DNA from: Mycobacterium sp. ITM-2016-00318
GTDB lineage: Bacteria > Actinomycetota > Actinomycetes > Mycobacteriales > Mycobacteriaceae
NCBI RefSeq assembly: GCF_002968285.2
Contig: NZ_CP134400.1
Location: 3,472,001-3,536,000, forward strand
DNA: 64,000 bases
Reading direction: 5' to 3'
Part shown: one piece after another, positions 25,360 to 35,710 of the stretch
How the letters are laid out: each line of letters starts with the position of its first letter
Position numbering within the stretch: the stretch's first letter is position 1
Position numbers and translations under genes: made by a program
The notes under the pieces: generated by a model
What the model was told of the DNA's origin: nothing
The model's database searches: none
Seen by the model: only the letters and a program-made list of their open reading frames with translations

Positions 25360-26385
25360 ATGACTAACAAACCCGCCGACGTGCCCGCTGTCGCCCTTGG
25401 CGACGAATTGTCGGTCAGTGCAATCGGATTCGGGGCGATGGCGTTGACACCGGTCTACGGCGAGGTGGACGACACCGAATCGCTTGCCACCCTGCACCGC
25501 TGCATCGACCTGGGCGTCTCGTTCATCGACACCGCCAACGTGTACGGCGGCGGCGACAACGAGCGGCTGATCGCCAAGCTGCTCGCCGACCGTCGCGACG
25601 AAGTCACGCTGGCCACCAAGTTCGGCATCGCGAGCAATCCGGCCGATCGGGCGGCAGGAGCCCTGGTGGCCCACGGCGACGCCGCGTATGTGCACAAGTC
25701 CATCGACGAAAGTCTGTCGCGGTTGAAGACCGACAGCGTCGACCTCTACTACATGCATCGCCGCGACCCTTCGGTCCCGATCGAGGAGACCGTCGGCGCG
25801 ATGGCCGAGCTGGTGACCGCGGGCAAGGTGCGCCACCTCGGGTTGTCGGAGGTGACGGCCGACGAGCTGCGCGCCGCGGTCGCGGTACACCCGATCGCCG
25901 CGGTGCAGAGCGAGTGGTCGATCTGGAGTCGTGACGTCGAGCGCAATGTGGTGCCGACGGCTGCTGAGTTGGGCGTGGGCTTCGTCCCGTACTCGCCGCT
26001 GGGCCGCGGCTTTCTGACCGGCACCGTCCGGTCGGCCGCCGACCTCGCATCCTCGAACGACTTCCGCAAGAACATGCCCCGGTTCGCCGAGGGCGCTCTG
26101 GAGGCCAACCTCGCGGTGGTCGATCTCGTGTCCTCGATTGCACAGGAAGCGGGCGCGACGGCGGCGCAGGTCGCGCTGGCCTGGCTGCGCTACCGCGCCG
26201 ACGCGCTCGGAGTCGCCTCGGTGCCGATCCCCGGCACCCGCAGGGCCGATCGCGTCGAGGAGAACCTCGGCTCGCTGTCGGTGACCCTGACCGCCGATCA
26301 GCGCGCCGCACTCGATGCTGCCGCAGATGCGGTGTCCGGCAACAGGTTCGCCGATATGAGTTGGGTTTCGGCGGGACGCGAGTAA
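25360..26385 (+). CDS. Aldo/keto reductase
   Basis: 341 residues. The AKR tetrad is visible: Asp and Tyr in FIDTANVYGGGDNERL, Lys in LATKFGIASNP, His in DLYYMHRRDPSVP. The NADPH region is VPIPGTRRADRVEENLGSL. It reduces aldehydes or ketones; substrate unknown. It starts at ATG 25360 after AAGGAA. Not present at this place in M. tuberculosis as I remember it, so probably an accessory gene. Confidence 0.88.
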   Translation: MTNKPADVPAVALGDELSVSAIGFGAMALTPVYGEVDDTESLATLHRCIDLGVSFIDTANVYGGGDNERLIAKLLADRRDEVTLATKFGIASNPADRAAGALVAHGDAAYVHKSIDESLSRLKTDSVDLYYMHRRDPSVPIEETVGAMAELVTAGKVRHLGLSEVTADELRAAVAVHPIAAVQSEWSIWSRDVERNVVPTAAELGVGFVPYSPLGRGFLTGTVRSAADLASSNDFRKNMPRFAEGALEANLAVVDLVSSIAQEAGATAAQVALAWLRYRADALGVASVPIPGTRRADRVEENLGSLSVTLTADQRAALDAAADAVSGNRFADMSWVSAGRE

Positions 26386-26388
26386 CGG

Positions 26389-27165
26389 TCACGCGCGCAT
26401 GGTTCGCCACGTACCGAGATGGTGAACGGCGAACCCGTCGAACTGCGAGCTCTGGATGCCCTCGGCGACAGCGGCCAGCGCGGCCTCCATCGCTGCCTGG
26501 CCGTCGTCGCCGAAAGTGATGTGATCCGGCACTGCCGGTGACGGCGGTTGAGTCTCGACACCGATCCGGAAACGTGTCTGCGCGGCGTCGCAGAGCGCGA
26601 TCATTCCTGCGGCAGCCGCCAGAATGGCTTCGGCGTTGTCTCGGTAGGCCAGCACCGTCACCGAATCACACTGCTGCGCAACCTGACCGACGACATCTCC
26701 ATGGTCGTCGGCCAGCCACGGCGCCAGATCCACCGCCAGCGACGCGACCTCGGCCACCTCCTCAACGAGCGCGGCGTAGGACGCCATGAGCGAGGGTGCG
26801 CCACGCGGCCATCCCGGCAAAGTCCACGGTTCGACGTCGAGGTGCACACCGTCGAACACCGCGTCGGTGGTCGCCCGGAAGGCCCAATTCAGCGCGGTGT
26901 CGTGCTCGACGGCCCACATCGGGTCTCCGCCGAGGCAGGACACCGCAATCCCCTTGGCGCGCAATGCATGGGTCAGCTTCGCGACCTTCTCATCGACTCC
27001 GCGCAGCGGCACGGAAACACAGACTTCGCGAAGCCGGCGCGCGGTCACGAACTCGACGGTCTGTCGAATATCGCCTTCGACCCGCCACAACCACGTCGCG
27101 ACCGCCCCCGCCGGATCCGCGCCCACAGGTGTCACGTCAGGCAATTTCTGACGATAAGGCCGCAT
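26389..27165 (-). CDS. Uncharacterised protein with TIM-barrel-like features
   Basis: 258 residues, no signal peptide. Alternating strand/helix pattern with acidic strand ends, for example AVFDGVHLDVEPWTLPGWP and LASLAVDLAPWLADDH-like stretches, and the C-terminal FDGFAVHHLGTWRTM. The DxEPW motif resembles the catalytic end of family 18-like glycosidase barrels, but this is only suggestive. It is divergent from rnz and converges on the aldo/keto reductase. I do not recognise a named family. Confidence 0.6.
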   Translation of the reverse strand: MRPYRQKLPDVTPVGADPAGAVATWLWRVEGDIRQTVEFVTARRLREVCVSVPLRGVDEKVAKLTHALRAKGIAVSCLGGDPMWAVEHDTALNWAFRATTDAVFDGVHLDVEPWTLPGWPRGAPSLMASYAALVEEVAEVASLAVDLAPWLADDHGDVVGQVAQQCDSVTVLAYRDNAEAILAAAAGMIALCDAAQTRFRIGVETQPPSPAVPDHITFGDDGQAAMEAALAAVAEGIQSSQFDGFAVHHLGTWRTMRA

Positions 27166-27195
27166 TCACTCCAACGATCGGAGTAGGTATGTCTC

Positions 27196-28059
27196 ATGAT
27201 CGAGGTCACCCTACTCGGCACCGGCAGCCCCATTCCCGACCCCAACCGGGCCGGCCCCTCGACGCTCGTGCGGGCAGGCGGGCAGACCTTTCTCGTCGAC
27301 TGCGGGCGCGGTGTGCTGCAGCGCCTTGCGGCGGCGGGTTCCGGCGCCAACGCGCTGACCGCTCTGCTGCTGACCCACCTGCACAGCGACCACATCGCCG
27401 ATCTCGGGGACCTGATCATCACCCGCTGGGTGACGACGTTCGACCCGGATCCGGCGCCGCTGCCGATCATCGGTCCGCCAGGCACAGCCGAGGTCGTCGA
27501 CGCGACGCTGACGGCATTCGGCCACGACATCGGCTACCGGATCGCTCATCACCCCGACATCACCGGTCCGCCGCGGGTGGAGGTGGAGGAGATCACCGAA
27601 GGCGTGGTGTGGGCCCGCAACGGCGTGCAGGTGCGGGTGGCGCCGACCGACCACCGCCCGGTGACGCCGACGATCGGCTTTCGCATCGAGCACGCCGACG
27701 CGTCTGTGGTGCTGGCAGGAGACACCGTGCCGTGCGAGAGCCTGGACGAGCTGGCTTCGGGTGCAGGAGCGCTGGTCCATACCGTGATTCGCAAGGAACT
27801 GATCATGCGGGTGCCGCAACAGCGGATCCGCGACATCTGCGACTACCACTCGTCGGTCGAGGAGGCCGCCGCCACCGCGCAGCGGGCAGGCGTCGGGATC
27901 CTCGTACTCACCCACTACGTACCCGGCATCGCACCGGGGCAGGAGGACGAGTGGCGGGCACTGGCGGCGGCCGTGTTCGGCAGGCAGATCGAAATCGGCG
28001 ACGACCTGCACCGCGTCGAAGTGCACCCCGGGGTATGCGGAGGACTTCGCGGTTCCTAG
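27196..28059 (+). CDS. rnz: Ribonuclease Z family metallo-hydrolase
   Basis: 287 residues. The metal motif [12 protein letters not shown] (HxHxDH) and the later histidines in APTDHRPV and VLTHYVP define the ZBD/ELAC-type metallo-beta-lactamase fold. The N-terminal [20 protein letters not shown] is typical of RNase Z. The protein is the Rv2407 orthologue and probably trims tRNA 3' ends, although the long form exosite of some RNase Z proteins is not evident. The stop shares CTAG with the convergent transglutaminase-like gene. Confidence 0.85.
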   Translation: MIEVTLLGTGSPIPDPNRAGPSTLVRAGGQTFLVDCGRGVLQRLAAAGSGANALTALLLTHLHSDHIADLGDLIITRWVTTFDPDPAPLPIIGPPGTAEVVDATLTAFGHDIGYRIAHHPDITGPPRVEVEEITEGVVWARNGVQVRVAPTDHRPVTPTIGFRIEHADASVVLAGDTVPCESLDELASGAGALVHTVIRKELIMRVPQQRIRDICDYHSSVEEAAATAQRAGVGILVLTHYVPGIAPGQEDEWRALAAAVFGRQIEIGDDLHRVEVHPGVCGGLRGS

Positions 28060-28895
28060 GCCAGCCGGGTGATCTCGACGACCACATCGAGGTCTGTCGA
28101 GTCCTCCCCCGAGTAGACCCCTTTCAGGGGTGACACATCCGAATAATCGCGGCCGACACCGACGCTGATGTACTGCTCGTTGATGTCGGTGTCGTTGGTG
28201 GGGTCATAGTGCCACCAACCGCCCGTCCATGCCTGAATCCATGCATGGCTCTCACCGTCGATGGTGTCACCCACGGGCGCGTCGGCCATGGGATGCAGGT
28301 AGCCCGATACGTACCGGGCCGGAATGCCCATGCTGCGCAACAGGATCAGGGTCAGATGGGCGAAGTCCTGACAAACCCCCTTGCCCTCGCGCAAGGCATC
28401 GATGCCAGAGGAGTGGACCCCGGTGGTGCCTGGGACGTAATCGAGTTCGCTGTGCGCCCAATTCGCTGCGGCCACGATGGCTTCGAACGGATCGTGGTCT
28501 TTGACGATCTTCTGGCCGACCCTGGCGATGCGCCTGCTAGCCGGTGTGTATTTCGTTGGGCTGAGCACCTCGTCGAAGCGGTCGATCACCGGCTCGGAAC
28601 TGAGATCGTCCCAGCTGACCTTCTTCTCGGGCAGCTCACCGGGATCGGTTTCGACGACCGACGATGACGTCACCTCCAGTTCGGTGTGCGGAGCGTGCAG
28701 GTCGAAGGTCGTCACGGCGGTGCCCCAGTAGTCGACGTAGCGGTAGGAGCGCGTCGCGGGGACCGTCTCGACACGGTTGAGGATGACGTTTTGCCGGGAG
28801 TCCGACCGCGGCGTCAGGCGCGCCTCGTTGAACGACGCCGTCACCGGTGACTTGTAGGCGTAGCCGGTCGAGTGCACCACCCGCATGCGCCACAT
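28056..28895 (-). CDS. Transglutaminase-like cysteine protease-fold protein (Rv2409c-like)
   Basis: 279 residues. An N-terminal bacterial transglutaminase-associated beta domain ([20 protein letters not shown]) is followed by the catalytic domain with Cys in [11 protein letters not shown], His in ESHAWIQAW and Asp in WHYDPTND. It belongs to a conserved three-gene module with the alpha-E protein and the circularly permuted ATP-grasp protein upstream, thought to make and process a peptide or amide. It is separated from the alpha-E stop by one base or less. Confidence 0.88.
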   Translation of the reverse strand: MWRMRVVHSTGYAYKSPVTASFNEARLTPRSDSRQNVILNRVETVPATRSYRYVDYWGTAVTTFDLHAPHTELEVTSSSVVETDPGELPEKKVSWDDLSSEPVIDRFDEVLSPTKYTPASRRIARVGQKIVKDHDPFEAIVAAANWAHSELDYVPGTTGVHSSGIDALREGKGVCQDFAHLTLILLRSMGIPARYVSGYLHPMADAPVGDTIDGESHAWIQAWTGGWWHYDPTNDTDINEQYISVGVGRDYSDVSPLKGVYSGEDSTDLDVVVEITRLA

Positions 28896-29873
28896 CTAGA
28901 TCTCGCCTTCTTCGATGACCAAAGAGCCGTTGCGCCCCGCGTCCGTCCACGCCACCCATGGCGCGGAGTGGAAATACTCCAGTGCCAACGCATCCCCGAC
29001 GTCACGGCAAGTCTTCTGCAGGCTCGCGAGGCGCGTCTCGAGGGATTCCAGCAGAACACCGGGGCGAAGGAACTCCAACTCACTTCGGGCTCGGCCGAGC
29101 AGCCGCTGCGCTTCAGCGGTCGATCCGACCCTGTTGAGCGAGCGGTGATGCAGTTCGTCGAGGCTGTGCTCGGCCAGCCGGAGCGAGTAGAACACCGAGC
29201 GCGGGAACAGCCGGTCGAGCAGCATGAACTCGACCACACGCGTTGCGTCGAGCACACCGCGATAGGTGCGCAGATACGTGTCGTGCGCCCCCGCCGACCG
29301 AAGCACGGTCACCCAGGCCGGCGACGACGCGCTGTCGCCGACCCGCGAAAGAAGCAGGCGCACGACCATATCGACGCGTTCGATCGCGCGACCGAGAACC
29401 ATGAACCGGTATCCGTCGTCGCGGGACAGCGTCGAGTCGGCCAAACCGGCGAACATCGCGGCCCGCCGTTCCACGTACGACAGGAACTCGCCGGGACCAA
29501 GGCGTCTGGCAGCGCGCTCACGGTCGGACAGCGCGTTGAAGGTGGTGTTGAGGCATTCCCAGATCTCAGTGGAGGTGACTTCGCGCGCGCCCCTTGCGTT
29601 CTCGCGCGCCGCGGAGATCGAGTCGACGATCGACTGGCCATGAGTGTCGCGGCTGAAAGCGACGATGTCGGTCAGTGACCAGACGTCGAGCTGGTGGCTG
29701 GGCGGGTCGATGCCGAGCACCCGCAGCAGCGTGCGCGACGTCTGGTCGGGATCGACGCTGGAGTCCTCGAGCAGCTGGTGGACGGTGACGTCGAGGATGC
29801 GGGCGGTGTCGTCGGCGCGCTCGACGTAGCGACCGATCCAGTACAGCGATTCGGCGTTGCGGGCGAGCATCAT
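28896..29873 (-). CDS. Alpha-E domain protein (Rv2410c-like)
   Basis: 325 residues from the ATG ATG pair at 29873/29870 that overlaps the ATP-grasp stop (ATGA). All-helical alpha-E domain: MLARNAESLYWIGRYVERAD, DTARILDVTVHQLLED, and the C-terminal DVGDALALEYFHSAPWVAW. Alpha-E proteins always travel with circularly permuted ATP-grasp ligases and transglutaminase-like proteins; biochemical role unproven. The longer frame open upstream to 30464 is just the overlap with the ligase gene. Confidence 0.88.
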   Translation of the reverse strand: MMLARNAESLYWIGRYVERADDTARILDVTVHQLLEDSSVDPDQTSRTLLRVLGIDPPSHQLDVWSLTDIVAFSRDTHGQSIVDSISAARENARGAREVTSTEIWECLNTTFNALSDRERAARRLGPGEFLSYVERRAAMFAGLADSTLSRDDGYRFMVLGRAIERVDMVVRLLLSRVGDSASSPAWVTVLRSAGAHDTYLRTYRGVLDATRVVEFMLLDRLFPRSVFYSLRLAEHSLDELHHRSLNRVGSTAEAQRLLGRARSELEFLRPGVLLESLETRLASLQKTCRDVGDALALEYFHSAPWVAWTDAGRNGSLVIEEGEI

Positions 29874-31600
29874 CGATTCCTCTTCACGCGGGCGCTCATC
29901 GGAAGCGCCGTCGCCTGCTGCTGCTGTTGTTGCTGGCTCTGCGCCGGGTTCGGCGCCTGCTGTTGTTGCTGTGACTGGGTGGAGGATTCGCCGTTCTTGT
30001 CCGCGCCGTGGCCCTTCGGTTGATTGGGCAGCTTGCGGACCACCTCGGCGGCAGCCAGTTCGCGATCGGCCACCGAGGCGCGTGAGGCCAGCACCCAGGT
30101 GTCCTTCGAGCCGCCGCCCTGGCTGGAGTTGACCACCAGCGAACCTTCCGGCAGCGCAACACGCGTAAGACCGCCGGGAAGCACCCACACGTCGTCGCCG
30201 TCGTTGACCGCGAACGGCCGAAGGTCGACGTGACGCGGTGCGAGCCTGTCGTCGATCTGGGTCGGCACCGTCGACAGCTGCACGACGGGTTGCGCGATCC
30301 AGCCGCGGGGATCGTTGCGGATCTTCCTGCAGGTCGTCGCGAGTTCCTTCTGCGACGCGTCGGGTCCGAACACGATGCCGTATCCGCCGGAGCCTTCGAC
30401 GGGTTTGACGACCAGTTCGTCGACGCGGTCGAGAACCTCCTCGCGCTCGTCGTCGAGCCAGCACCGGTAGGTGTCGACGTTGGCGACCAACGGCTTCTCG
30501 CCGAGGTAGTACTCGATGATGGTGGGCACGTAGGTGTAGACCAGCTTGTCGTCACCGACACCGTTGCCGACCGCGCTCGAGATCACGACGTTGCCCGCCC
30601 GGGCCGCGTTCAGCACCCCTGCGACGCCGAGCACCGAGCTGGGGTTGAACTGCATCGGGTCCAGGAACGCGTCGTCGATGCGGCGGTAGATCACGTCGAC
30701 CTGACGTTCGCCTTCGGTGGTCCGCATGTAGACGGTGTTGTCTCGACAGAACAGGTCGCGACCCTCGACGAGCTCCACGCCCATCTGTCGGGCGAGCAGC
30801 GAGTGCTCGAAGTACGCGGAGTTGTAGACGCCCGGCGTCAGCACCACCACGGTCGGGTCGGCTTCGTTGGATGCGGCGGCGTTGCGCAGTGCCCGCAACA
30901 GATGCGACGAGTAGTCGCCGACCGCGCGGACCCGGTGGGTGGCGAACAGATTCGGGAAGACACGCGCCATCGTGCGGCGGTTCTCCATCACGTAGGAGAC
31001 ACCCGACGGCGAGCGCAGGTTGTCCTCGAGCACCCGGAAGTTGCCCTGCGCATCGCGAACCAGATCGATACCGGCGACGTGAATGCGCACACCGTTGGGC
31101 GGGACGATGCCTGCCGCTTCGCGGTGGAAGTGCTCGCAGGACGTGATCAACCGACGCGGAATGACACCGTCGCGCAGGATCTCCTGCTCGCCGTAGATGT
31201 CGTCGAGGTACATCTCCAGTGCCTTGACGCGTTGCCGGATGCCCTTCTCCAGGCGCGACCACTCGGCCGCCGAGATCACCCGCGGCACCAGGTCCAACGG
31301 GAACGGCCGCTCCTGACCGGACAGCGAAAACGTGATGCCCTGGTCGATGAACGCCCGGCCAAGGGCGTCGTTACGCGCTTCCAGCTCGGACGCGTCCGAC
31401 GGCGCCAGTTCGGCGTAGATGCCTTTGTACGGGGCGCGCACGTTGCCCTGCGCGTCGAACATCTCGTCGAAGGCTTCTGAGTAGCTGCCCAGCTCGTTGT
31501 AGCCGTCGAAGATCCCGTCGTGGCGGGCGGCGCGGCGACTGGTGGAGCGTGAGGACTTGGCGGTCTCTGGAGGGGCGGTGCGAAGGCTCACCGTTGACAT
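29870..31600 (-). CDS. Circularly permuted ATP-grasp protein with Gln-rich tail (Rv2411c-like)
   Basis: 576 residues. It has the circularly permuted type 2 ATP-grasp core (VRIHVAGIDLVRDAQGNFRV, LEDNLRSPSGVSYVMENRR, DELVVKPVEGSGGYGIVFGP, GWIAQPVVQLSTVPTQIDDR). The family is predicted to form amide bonds in a peptide-like product. The last 50 residues are low-complexity with Gln runs of 5 and 7 (QSQQQQQAPNPAQSQQQQQQ) before a basic end SARVKRNR; this tail is unusual for the family. It starts at ATG 31600 and leads the three-gene module. Confidence 0.88.
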   Translation of the reverse strand: MSTVSLRTAPPETAKSSRSTSRRAARHDGIFDGYNELGSYSEAFDEMFDAQGNVRAPYKGIYAELAPSDASELEARNDALGRAFIDQGITFSLSGQERPFPLDLVPRVISAAEWSRLEKGIRQRVKALEMYLDDIYGEQEILRDGVIPRRLITSCEHFHREAAGIVPPNGVRIHVAGIDLVRDAQGNFRVLEDNLRSPSGVSYVMENRRTMARVFPNLFATHRVRAVGDYSSHLLRALRNAAASNEADPTVVVLTPGVYNSAYFEHSLLARQMGVELVEGRDLFCRDNTVYMRTTEGERQVDVIYRRIDDAFLDPMQFNPSSVLGVAGVLNAARAGNVVISSAVGNGVGDDKLVYTYVPTIIEYYLGEKPLVANVDTYRCWLDDEREEVLDRVDELVVKPVEGSGGYGIVFGPDASQKELATTCRKIRNDPRGWIAQPVVQLSTVPTQIDDRLAPRHVDLRPFAVNDGDDVWVLPGGLTRVALPEGSLVVNSSQGGGSKDTWVLASRASVADRELAAAEVVRKLPNQPKGHGADKNGESSTQSQQQQQAPNPAQSQQQQQQQATALPMSARVKRNR

Positions 31601-31652
31601 GGTGCCTTAGCTGCCTCGTTTCCGCAGGCCAGCGGCCTCCCTATCTTGGCCA

Positions 31653-31682
31653 CTTTGGGCATTTACCCGCTGCGCTGGTAAT
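31653..31682 (+). promoter_or_regulatory. Candidate promoter of rpsT
   Basis: TTGGGC and TAATCT lie about 18 bases apart upstream of rpsT, a reasonable SigA-type promoter. Transcription would leave a leader of about 75 bases with AGAAGGAAC as the ribosome binding site. Positions approximate. Confidence 0.4.
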
Positions 31683-31760
31683 CTGAACCGTCGCTGCCCG
31701 CACGCCGGGCGCCCGAAGAGTTTTTCAAACCCAACGTCAGATTCAAGAAGGAACTAGCGC

Positions 31761-32021
31761 GTGGCCAACATCAAGTCGAAGGTAAAGCGCAACAAGACCA
31801 ACGAGCTTGCCCGACTCCGCAACCAGTCAGTGAAGTCTTCACTGCGCACGGCCGTCCGCTCGTTCCGTGAGGCCGCAGACGCCGGCGACAAGGACACGGC
31901 CGGCGAGCTGCTCGCATCGACCAACCGCAAGCTCGACAAGGCTGCCAGCAAGGGCGTTATCCACAAGAACCAGGCGGCGAACAAGAAGTCCGCGCTGGCC
32001 CGCGCCTTCAACAAGCTCTGA
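31761..32021 (+). CDS. rpsT: 30S ribosomal protein S20
   Basis: 86 residues from GTG 31761 after [27 protein letters not shown], later [20 protein letters not shown] and [12 protein letters not shown]. Standard S20 length and basic composition. It binds 16S rRNA early in assembly. The stop overlaps the convergent holA end by 14 bases. Confidence 0.97.
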   Translation: MANIKSKVKRNKTNELARLRNQSVKSSLRTAVRSFREAADAGDKDTAGELLASTNRKLDKAASKGVIHKNQAANKKSALARAFNKL

Positions 32022-32988
32022 GCTGCGACTCGCTGACCAGCTCCGCCACCTTTCGCACCGCCGCTTCCAGCGCGTAGTCGGCGTCCGCCGCCGCGCCCTT
32101 CACGTCGGCGTTCAAAGTCGCGACCAACTGCATGGCTGTTGCGACCGATTCCCGCGACCACCGTCGCGCCTGCTTCTGCACCTTCTGCACCCGCTTTGGC
32201 GGCATCCCAAGTTCGGACGCCAGCCGGTAGGGGTCCCCCGACTGGGGGCCTATACGCGCGATGGCATGCACGGCCTCTGCCAGTGCGTCGGCGAGCACCA
32301 CCTGCGGTTCGCCGCTCATCATCGCCCACCGCAGCGCCTCGGCAGCGCCGGCGACATCGCCGACCACCGCCATATCGGCGATATCCCATCCCTTCACCTC
32401 GGCCTTGCCGCTGTAGTAACGCCGCACCGCGGCCGCATCCACGGTCCCGGCCGTATCGGCGACAAGTTGTGAGCAGACCGACGCCAGCTCCCTGACGTCG
32501 GAGCCCACCGCGTCGAGCACCGCGGTGACGGTGTCGTCGGACACCTTGACTTTCAACGCGCGGAACTCACCGCGCACGAAATCAGCGCGCTCGGAGGGCC
32601 ACTTGACCTTGTCGCACTTGTGGATCTCGGCGCCGAGCTTCTTCAGCTGATCGGCCAGCGCTTTGGCTCGGCCTCCACCGGAGTGCACCACGATGAGCAG
32701 TGTGCCGTCGGGCAGGTCGCCCGCCGCGGTCTCGATCAGCGCGACGGCGTCCTTGCCCGCTTCGGCGGCGGATTCCAGTACGACCACGCGCTCGTCGGCG
32801 AACAACGACGGGCTCAACAGCTCGGCAAGTTCTGACGTGCTGACCTCGCCGGCACGCATGCGGTTCACCGGGACATCGTCGGTTCCCGCCTGCTTGCGAG
32901 CGGCGCGCAGAACCGCGGCGACGGCCCGCTCGACGAGAAGCTCCTCATCCCCGAGAACCAGATGCAACCCGGGGACCGATCCGCTCAT
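32008..32988 (-). CDS. holA: DNA polymerase III subunit delta
   Basis: 326 residues. N-terminal delta domain ([20 protein letters not shown]), middle [20 protein letters not shown], and the C-terminal clamp-loader collar helices ([20 protein letters not shown]). It opens the sliding clamp during replication. Same place as Rv2413c, next to rpsT and the comE genes. No Walker A, as expected for delta. Confidence 0.92.
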   Translation of the reverse strand: MSGSVPGLHLVLGDEELLVERAVAAVLRAARKQAGTDDVPVNRMRAGEVSTSELAELLSPSLFADERVVVLESAAEAGKDAVALIETAAGDLPDGTLLIVVHSGGGRAKALADQLKKLGAEIHKCDKVKWPSERADFVRGEFRALKVKVSDDTVTAVLDAVGSDVRELASVCSQLVADTAGTVDAAAVRRYYSGKAEVKGWDIADMAVVGDVAGAAEALRWAMMSGEPQVVLADALAEAVHAIARIGPQSGDPYRLASELGMPPKRVQKVQKQARRWSRESVATAMQLVATLNADVKGAAADADYALEAAVRKVAELVSESQLRAC

Positions 32989-32990
32989 GC

Positions 32991-34490
32991 TCAGATCGTG
33001 TCATGCCGAGCCGACACGCGTCGCCTGCACCACCTCACGGCGATAAAGGCCCCCACTCCGACGGCGAAGACGATCAACGCGCCGGATATGCCGTCAGGCA
33101 CCGAAAGTGACGCGCCTGGAACCCCTGCCGACCACCTGGCGACGGTGAGCAGCCACCACAGCTCGGGCCCGGTGAACCGGATCAACAGGTCCGCACCTGC
33201 AGGCCACACGACGGCGAGGCCGGCCGCTGCAGTGCCGATCACGGTGATCGGGACGACGACGATCGCCGCCGCGAGGTTGGCCACCACCGCCACGACACTG
33301 AACGTCCCGGAGATGGCGGCCACCAGCGGTGCGGTCACGAGCTGGGCGGCGACGGCCACGCTCAGCGCATCGGCCAACGGTTTGGGCCAACCGCGAGCGA
33401 CGAGACGTCGCGACCACCCTGGCGCGACGACGACCAGCGCCGCGGTCGCCGACACCGACAGTGCGAAGCCAATGTCGACGGCGAGCTCCGGTGCCGCGAT
33501 CATCAGCGCGATGACTGCCGCCGACAGCACCGGGATCGCTTGTCTGCGACGGTGTGTCACGAGGGCGAGCAATGTGATCGCGGCCATCACCGCCGCGCGC
33601 AGCACGCTCGCCGACGGTTGCACGACGATGACGAACGCCACCAACGCCGTGCCGGCCAGCGCGACGGCGACATGAGGGCCGACGACTGCCGCCGTCAGCA
33701 GCACGGCACCGCAGACGATGGTCACGTTCGCGCCCGACACCGCCGTCAGATGCGTCAACCCCGATAGCCGGAACTGCTTGACCGTGTCCGCCGGCAGGGT
33801 CGAGGTATCACCCAGTACCAGGGCGGGAAGCATCGCGGCCTGATCGGCGGGCAGCGCGTCGCGGGCCGTGCGTGAGAATTCGTCGCGCACCCGCTGCCCC
33901 GCCCGCTGGATCGGGGCAGCCTTGCCGAGCGTGGGCCGGCCTGTCGCCGACAGCGCGGCGACCGTCAGATCGCGCCTGTTGGGCCGTGAAATCCGCGCCG
34001 TGAACGCAGCCGGTTGGCCCACCGTGATCCCGGCGAACCCGGCGACGGATGCGAAAACCACGACGGAGCCAGACATTTCGACGGCATCGACAGCTCGCAA
34101 CGCGCCGCGGAACATCACCCGGCTGCCGCCCACCGATCGTGGCGACTCGCTGGGCGTGACGATGACGGTGCCGACGTCACCGTAGCGTTCGGTGAGCGGG
34201 TGGCTGCTGACATGATCGACGCGAAGCAGCACCGCGATGCCAAAGGTCAGCCCTGTCAACAGGATCGCCGTTGCGCCCGCCGCGGTCATGCCTGCGTCGG
34301 AGTCCGACCGGTGCGGCCTGCTCCCCCACCACGCCGCAACGCCCGCGGCCACGACGACGCTGATCGCCACCACGACGACGCCGGTCACCGACCACAGAAT
34401 TCCCCCGGCCGTCACCGTCCAGCTCGTCAGCGCTGCGGGCACCAGGCGCAGGTCGACGCGGCCCTCGCGACCGTCCACCGGAATGCTCAC
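32991..34490 (-). CDS. comEC: ComEC/Rec2-family membrane protein (competence domain)
   Basis: About 499 residues from GTG 34490, which overlaps the comEA stop. It has the N-terminal DUF4131-like part, then the competence domain with [15 protein letters not shown] and many membrane helices ([37 protein letters not shown]). The C-terminal metallo-beta-lactamase domain found in many ComEC proteins is absent; mycobacterial orthologues (Rv2414c) are also short. It may form a DNA-import channel, although natural competence is not established in mycobacteria. Confidence 0.88.
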   Translation of the reverse strand: MSIPVDGREGRVDLRLVPAALTSWTVTAGGILWSVTGVVVVAISVVVAAGVAAWWGSRPHRSDSDAGMTAAGATAILLTGLTFGIAVLLRVDHVSSHPLTERYGDVGTVIVTPSESPRSVGGSRVMFRGALRAVDAVEMSGSVVVFASVAGFAGITVGQPAAFTARISRPNRRDLTVAALSATGRPTLGKAAPIQRAGQRVRDEFSRTARDALPADQAAMLPALVLGDTSTLPADTVKQFRLSGLTHLTAVSGANVTIVCGAVLLTAAVVGPHVAVALAGTALVAFVIVVQPSASVLRAAVMAAITLLALVTHRRRQAIPVLSAAVIALMIAAPELAVDIGFALSVSATAALVVVAPGWSRRLVARGWPKPLADALSVAVAAQLVTAPLVAAISGTFSVVAVVANLAAAIVVVPITVIGTAAAGLAVVWPAGADLLIRFTGPELWWLLTVARWSAGVPGASLSVPDGISGALIVFAVGVGAFIAVRWCRRRVSARHDTI

Positions 34491-35305
34491 ACATGGACCT
34501 GGGCACGCAGCTTCTCCAGCCGAGCCGGACCGATACCGTCGACGTCGGCGAGTTGGTCGACGCTGGTGAACGACCCGTTCGCTGCACGCCACGCGACGAT
34601 GGCGGCCGCGGTCACCGGGCCGACGCCGGGCAGCGCGTCGAGTTGCTCTTCGGTCGCGGTATTGAGGTCGACGGACGTGCCGGGCGCCGAAGCGGCCTCG
34701 GTGGTTGTCGGAGCGCCCGACGCCGAAGCCGCGGCCGGTTCCGATGCCACCGAACTGCCCATGGTCGTGGGCTCGCCCGGCGGCGCGGCGATGCCGACGA
34801 TGATCTGCTCGCCGTCCGCGACACGGCGGGCCATGTTCAAGCCGATCAGGTCCGCGCCGTCGAGTGCACCGCCGGCCGCAGTCAGCGCGTCGGCAATCCG
34901 TGCGCCTGACGACAAGGTGACCAGCCCCGGTTTGTGCACGAGACCGACGACACTCACGATGACCGGCCCGTCGGGGGCAGGCGCCGACGGGCTCGGCTGC
35001 GCGCTAGAAACCATCTCTACCGGAGGCAGTTTCGCCGAGACCACCGGCGGGGTCTTGTCTGCAAGCAACGTGAAGACGGTGACCAGCACGGCCACCACAC
35101 CGACGACGCCCAAGGCGATGGCGCCTGCACGGCCGGGATCGGCGCGCACCGCCGCCAGCCATCCCTGCGATGCCTGGGTATTGGTATCAGGAAGCCAACG
35201 CGACAGTGCGGCATCGGATGCGCCGTCGTCGTCTGCGCCGGCATCGGCGTCGACCTCTGCACCGTGCCTGCGGTGAAGACGATCGGTGGGCAGTTCGGTT
35301 CCCAT
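34487..35305 (-). CDS. comEA: ComEA-family DNA-binding protein
   Basis: 272 residues from ATG 35305 (MGTELPTDRLHRR). Layout: basic cytoplasmic N-terminus, one membrane helix (AIALGVVGVVAVLVTVFTLL), a SLBB-like domain (VIVSVVGLVHKPGLVTLSSG), an Ala/Ser/Thr-rich linker, and a C-terminal helix-hairpin-helix (VDLNTATEEQLDALPGVGPV, SVDQLADVDGIGPARLEKLR) that binds DNA. Pairs with ComEC downstream. A longer frame back to 35449 lacks conserved features. Confidence 0.9.
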   Translation of the reverse strand: MGTELPTDRLHRRHGAEVDADAGADDDGASDAALSRWLPDTNTQASQGWLAAVRADPGRAGAIALGVVGVVAVLVTVFTLLADKTPPVVSAKLPPVEMVSSAQPSPSAPAPDGPVIVSVVGLVHKPGLVTLSSGARIADALTAAGGALDGADLIGLNMARRVADGEQIIVGIAAPPGEPTTMGSSVASEPAAASASGAPTTTEAASAPGTSVDLNTATEEQLDALPGVGPVTAAAIVAWRAANGSFTSVDQLADVDGIGPARLEKLRAQVHV

Positions 35306-35408
35306 GTGGCAGACGCTAGATGCGCGAGGCGACGCCATTCGCCCGGCGAGCGCTCGATCGGCGTGGGCTGTGAATGAAGTCGGAGCTGTGTATGACCGGG
35401 CACAGAGG

Positions 35409-35447
35409 GAGGCCCTCCCCGGAGTTGACTGCGCCGGGGAGGGCCTC
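35409..35447. terminator. Strong hairpin between comEA region and the 77-residue secreted-protein gene
   Basis: Perfect 14-bp arms (35409-35422 and 35434-35447), very GC-rich, with an 11-base loop. It lies just after the stop of the minus-strand gene at 35477-35710 and before the comEA promoter. There is no U-run, as is usual for mycobacterial terminators. Confidence 0.7.
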
Positions 35448-35476
35448 ATTCGGAGGAGGACTATCCAGTTGTGGGC

Positions 35477-35710
35477 TTACTGGTTGAACATCGCCAGGCG
35501 GCCGATGCCGTGATGGTGGTACCAGCCCGGGATCGCGTTCGGCGCGGGCTTGGCGAAGGTGTCGGGCGAGGTCACTATCGAGACGTTCGGCCCGTTCTGA
35601 TGCACCGTGGTTGCGGCGCCGGCCATGCCGGCCAGGCTAAGGGCTGCTCCACCGAGGATGCCTGCCGAGACGATCGGGAGGGCGATGTAGCGGGCGATGT
35701 TGGCGTTCAT
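35477..35710 (-). CDS. Small secreted protein, 77 residues
   Basis: AAGGAGATC precedes ATG 35710. A signal peptide (MNANIARYIALPIVSAGILG, then GAALSLAGMAGAA) is followed by about 45 residues of mature protein, TTVHQNGPNVSIVTSPDTFA and a His-rich end (PGWYHHHGIGRLAMFNQ). No cysteine, so not a lipoprotein. I do not recognise the family. A well-formed ribosome binding site and terminator support a real, separately transcribed gene. Confidence 0.7.
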   Translation of the reverse strand: MNANIARYIALPIVSAGILGGAALSLAGMAGAATTVHQNGPNVSIVTSPDTFAKPAPNAIPGWYHHHGIGRLAMFNQ

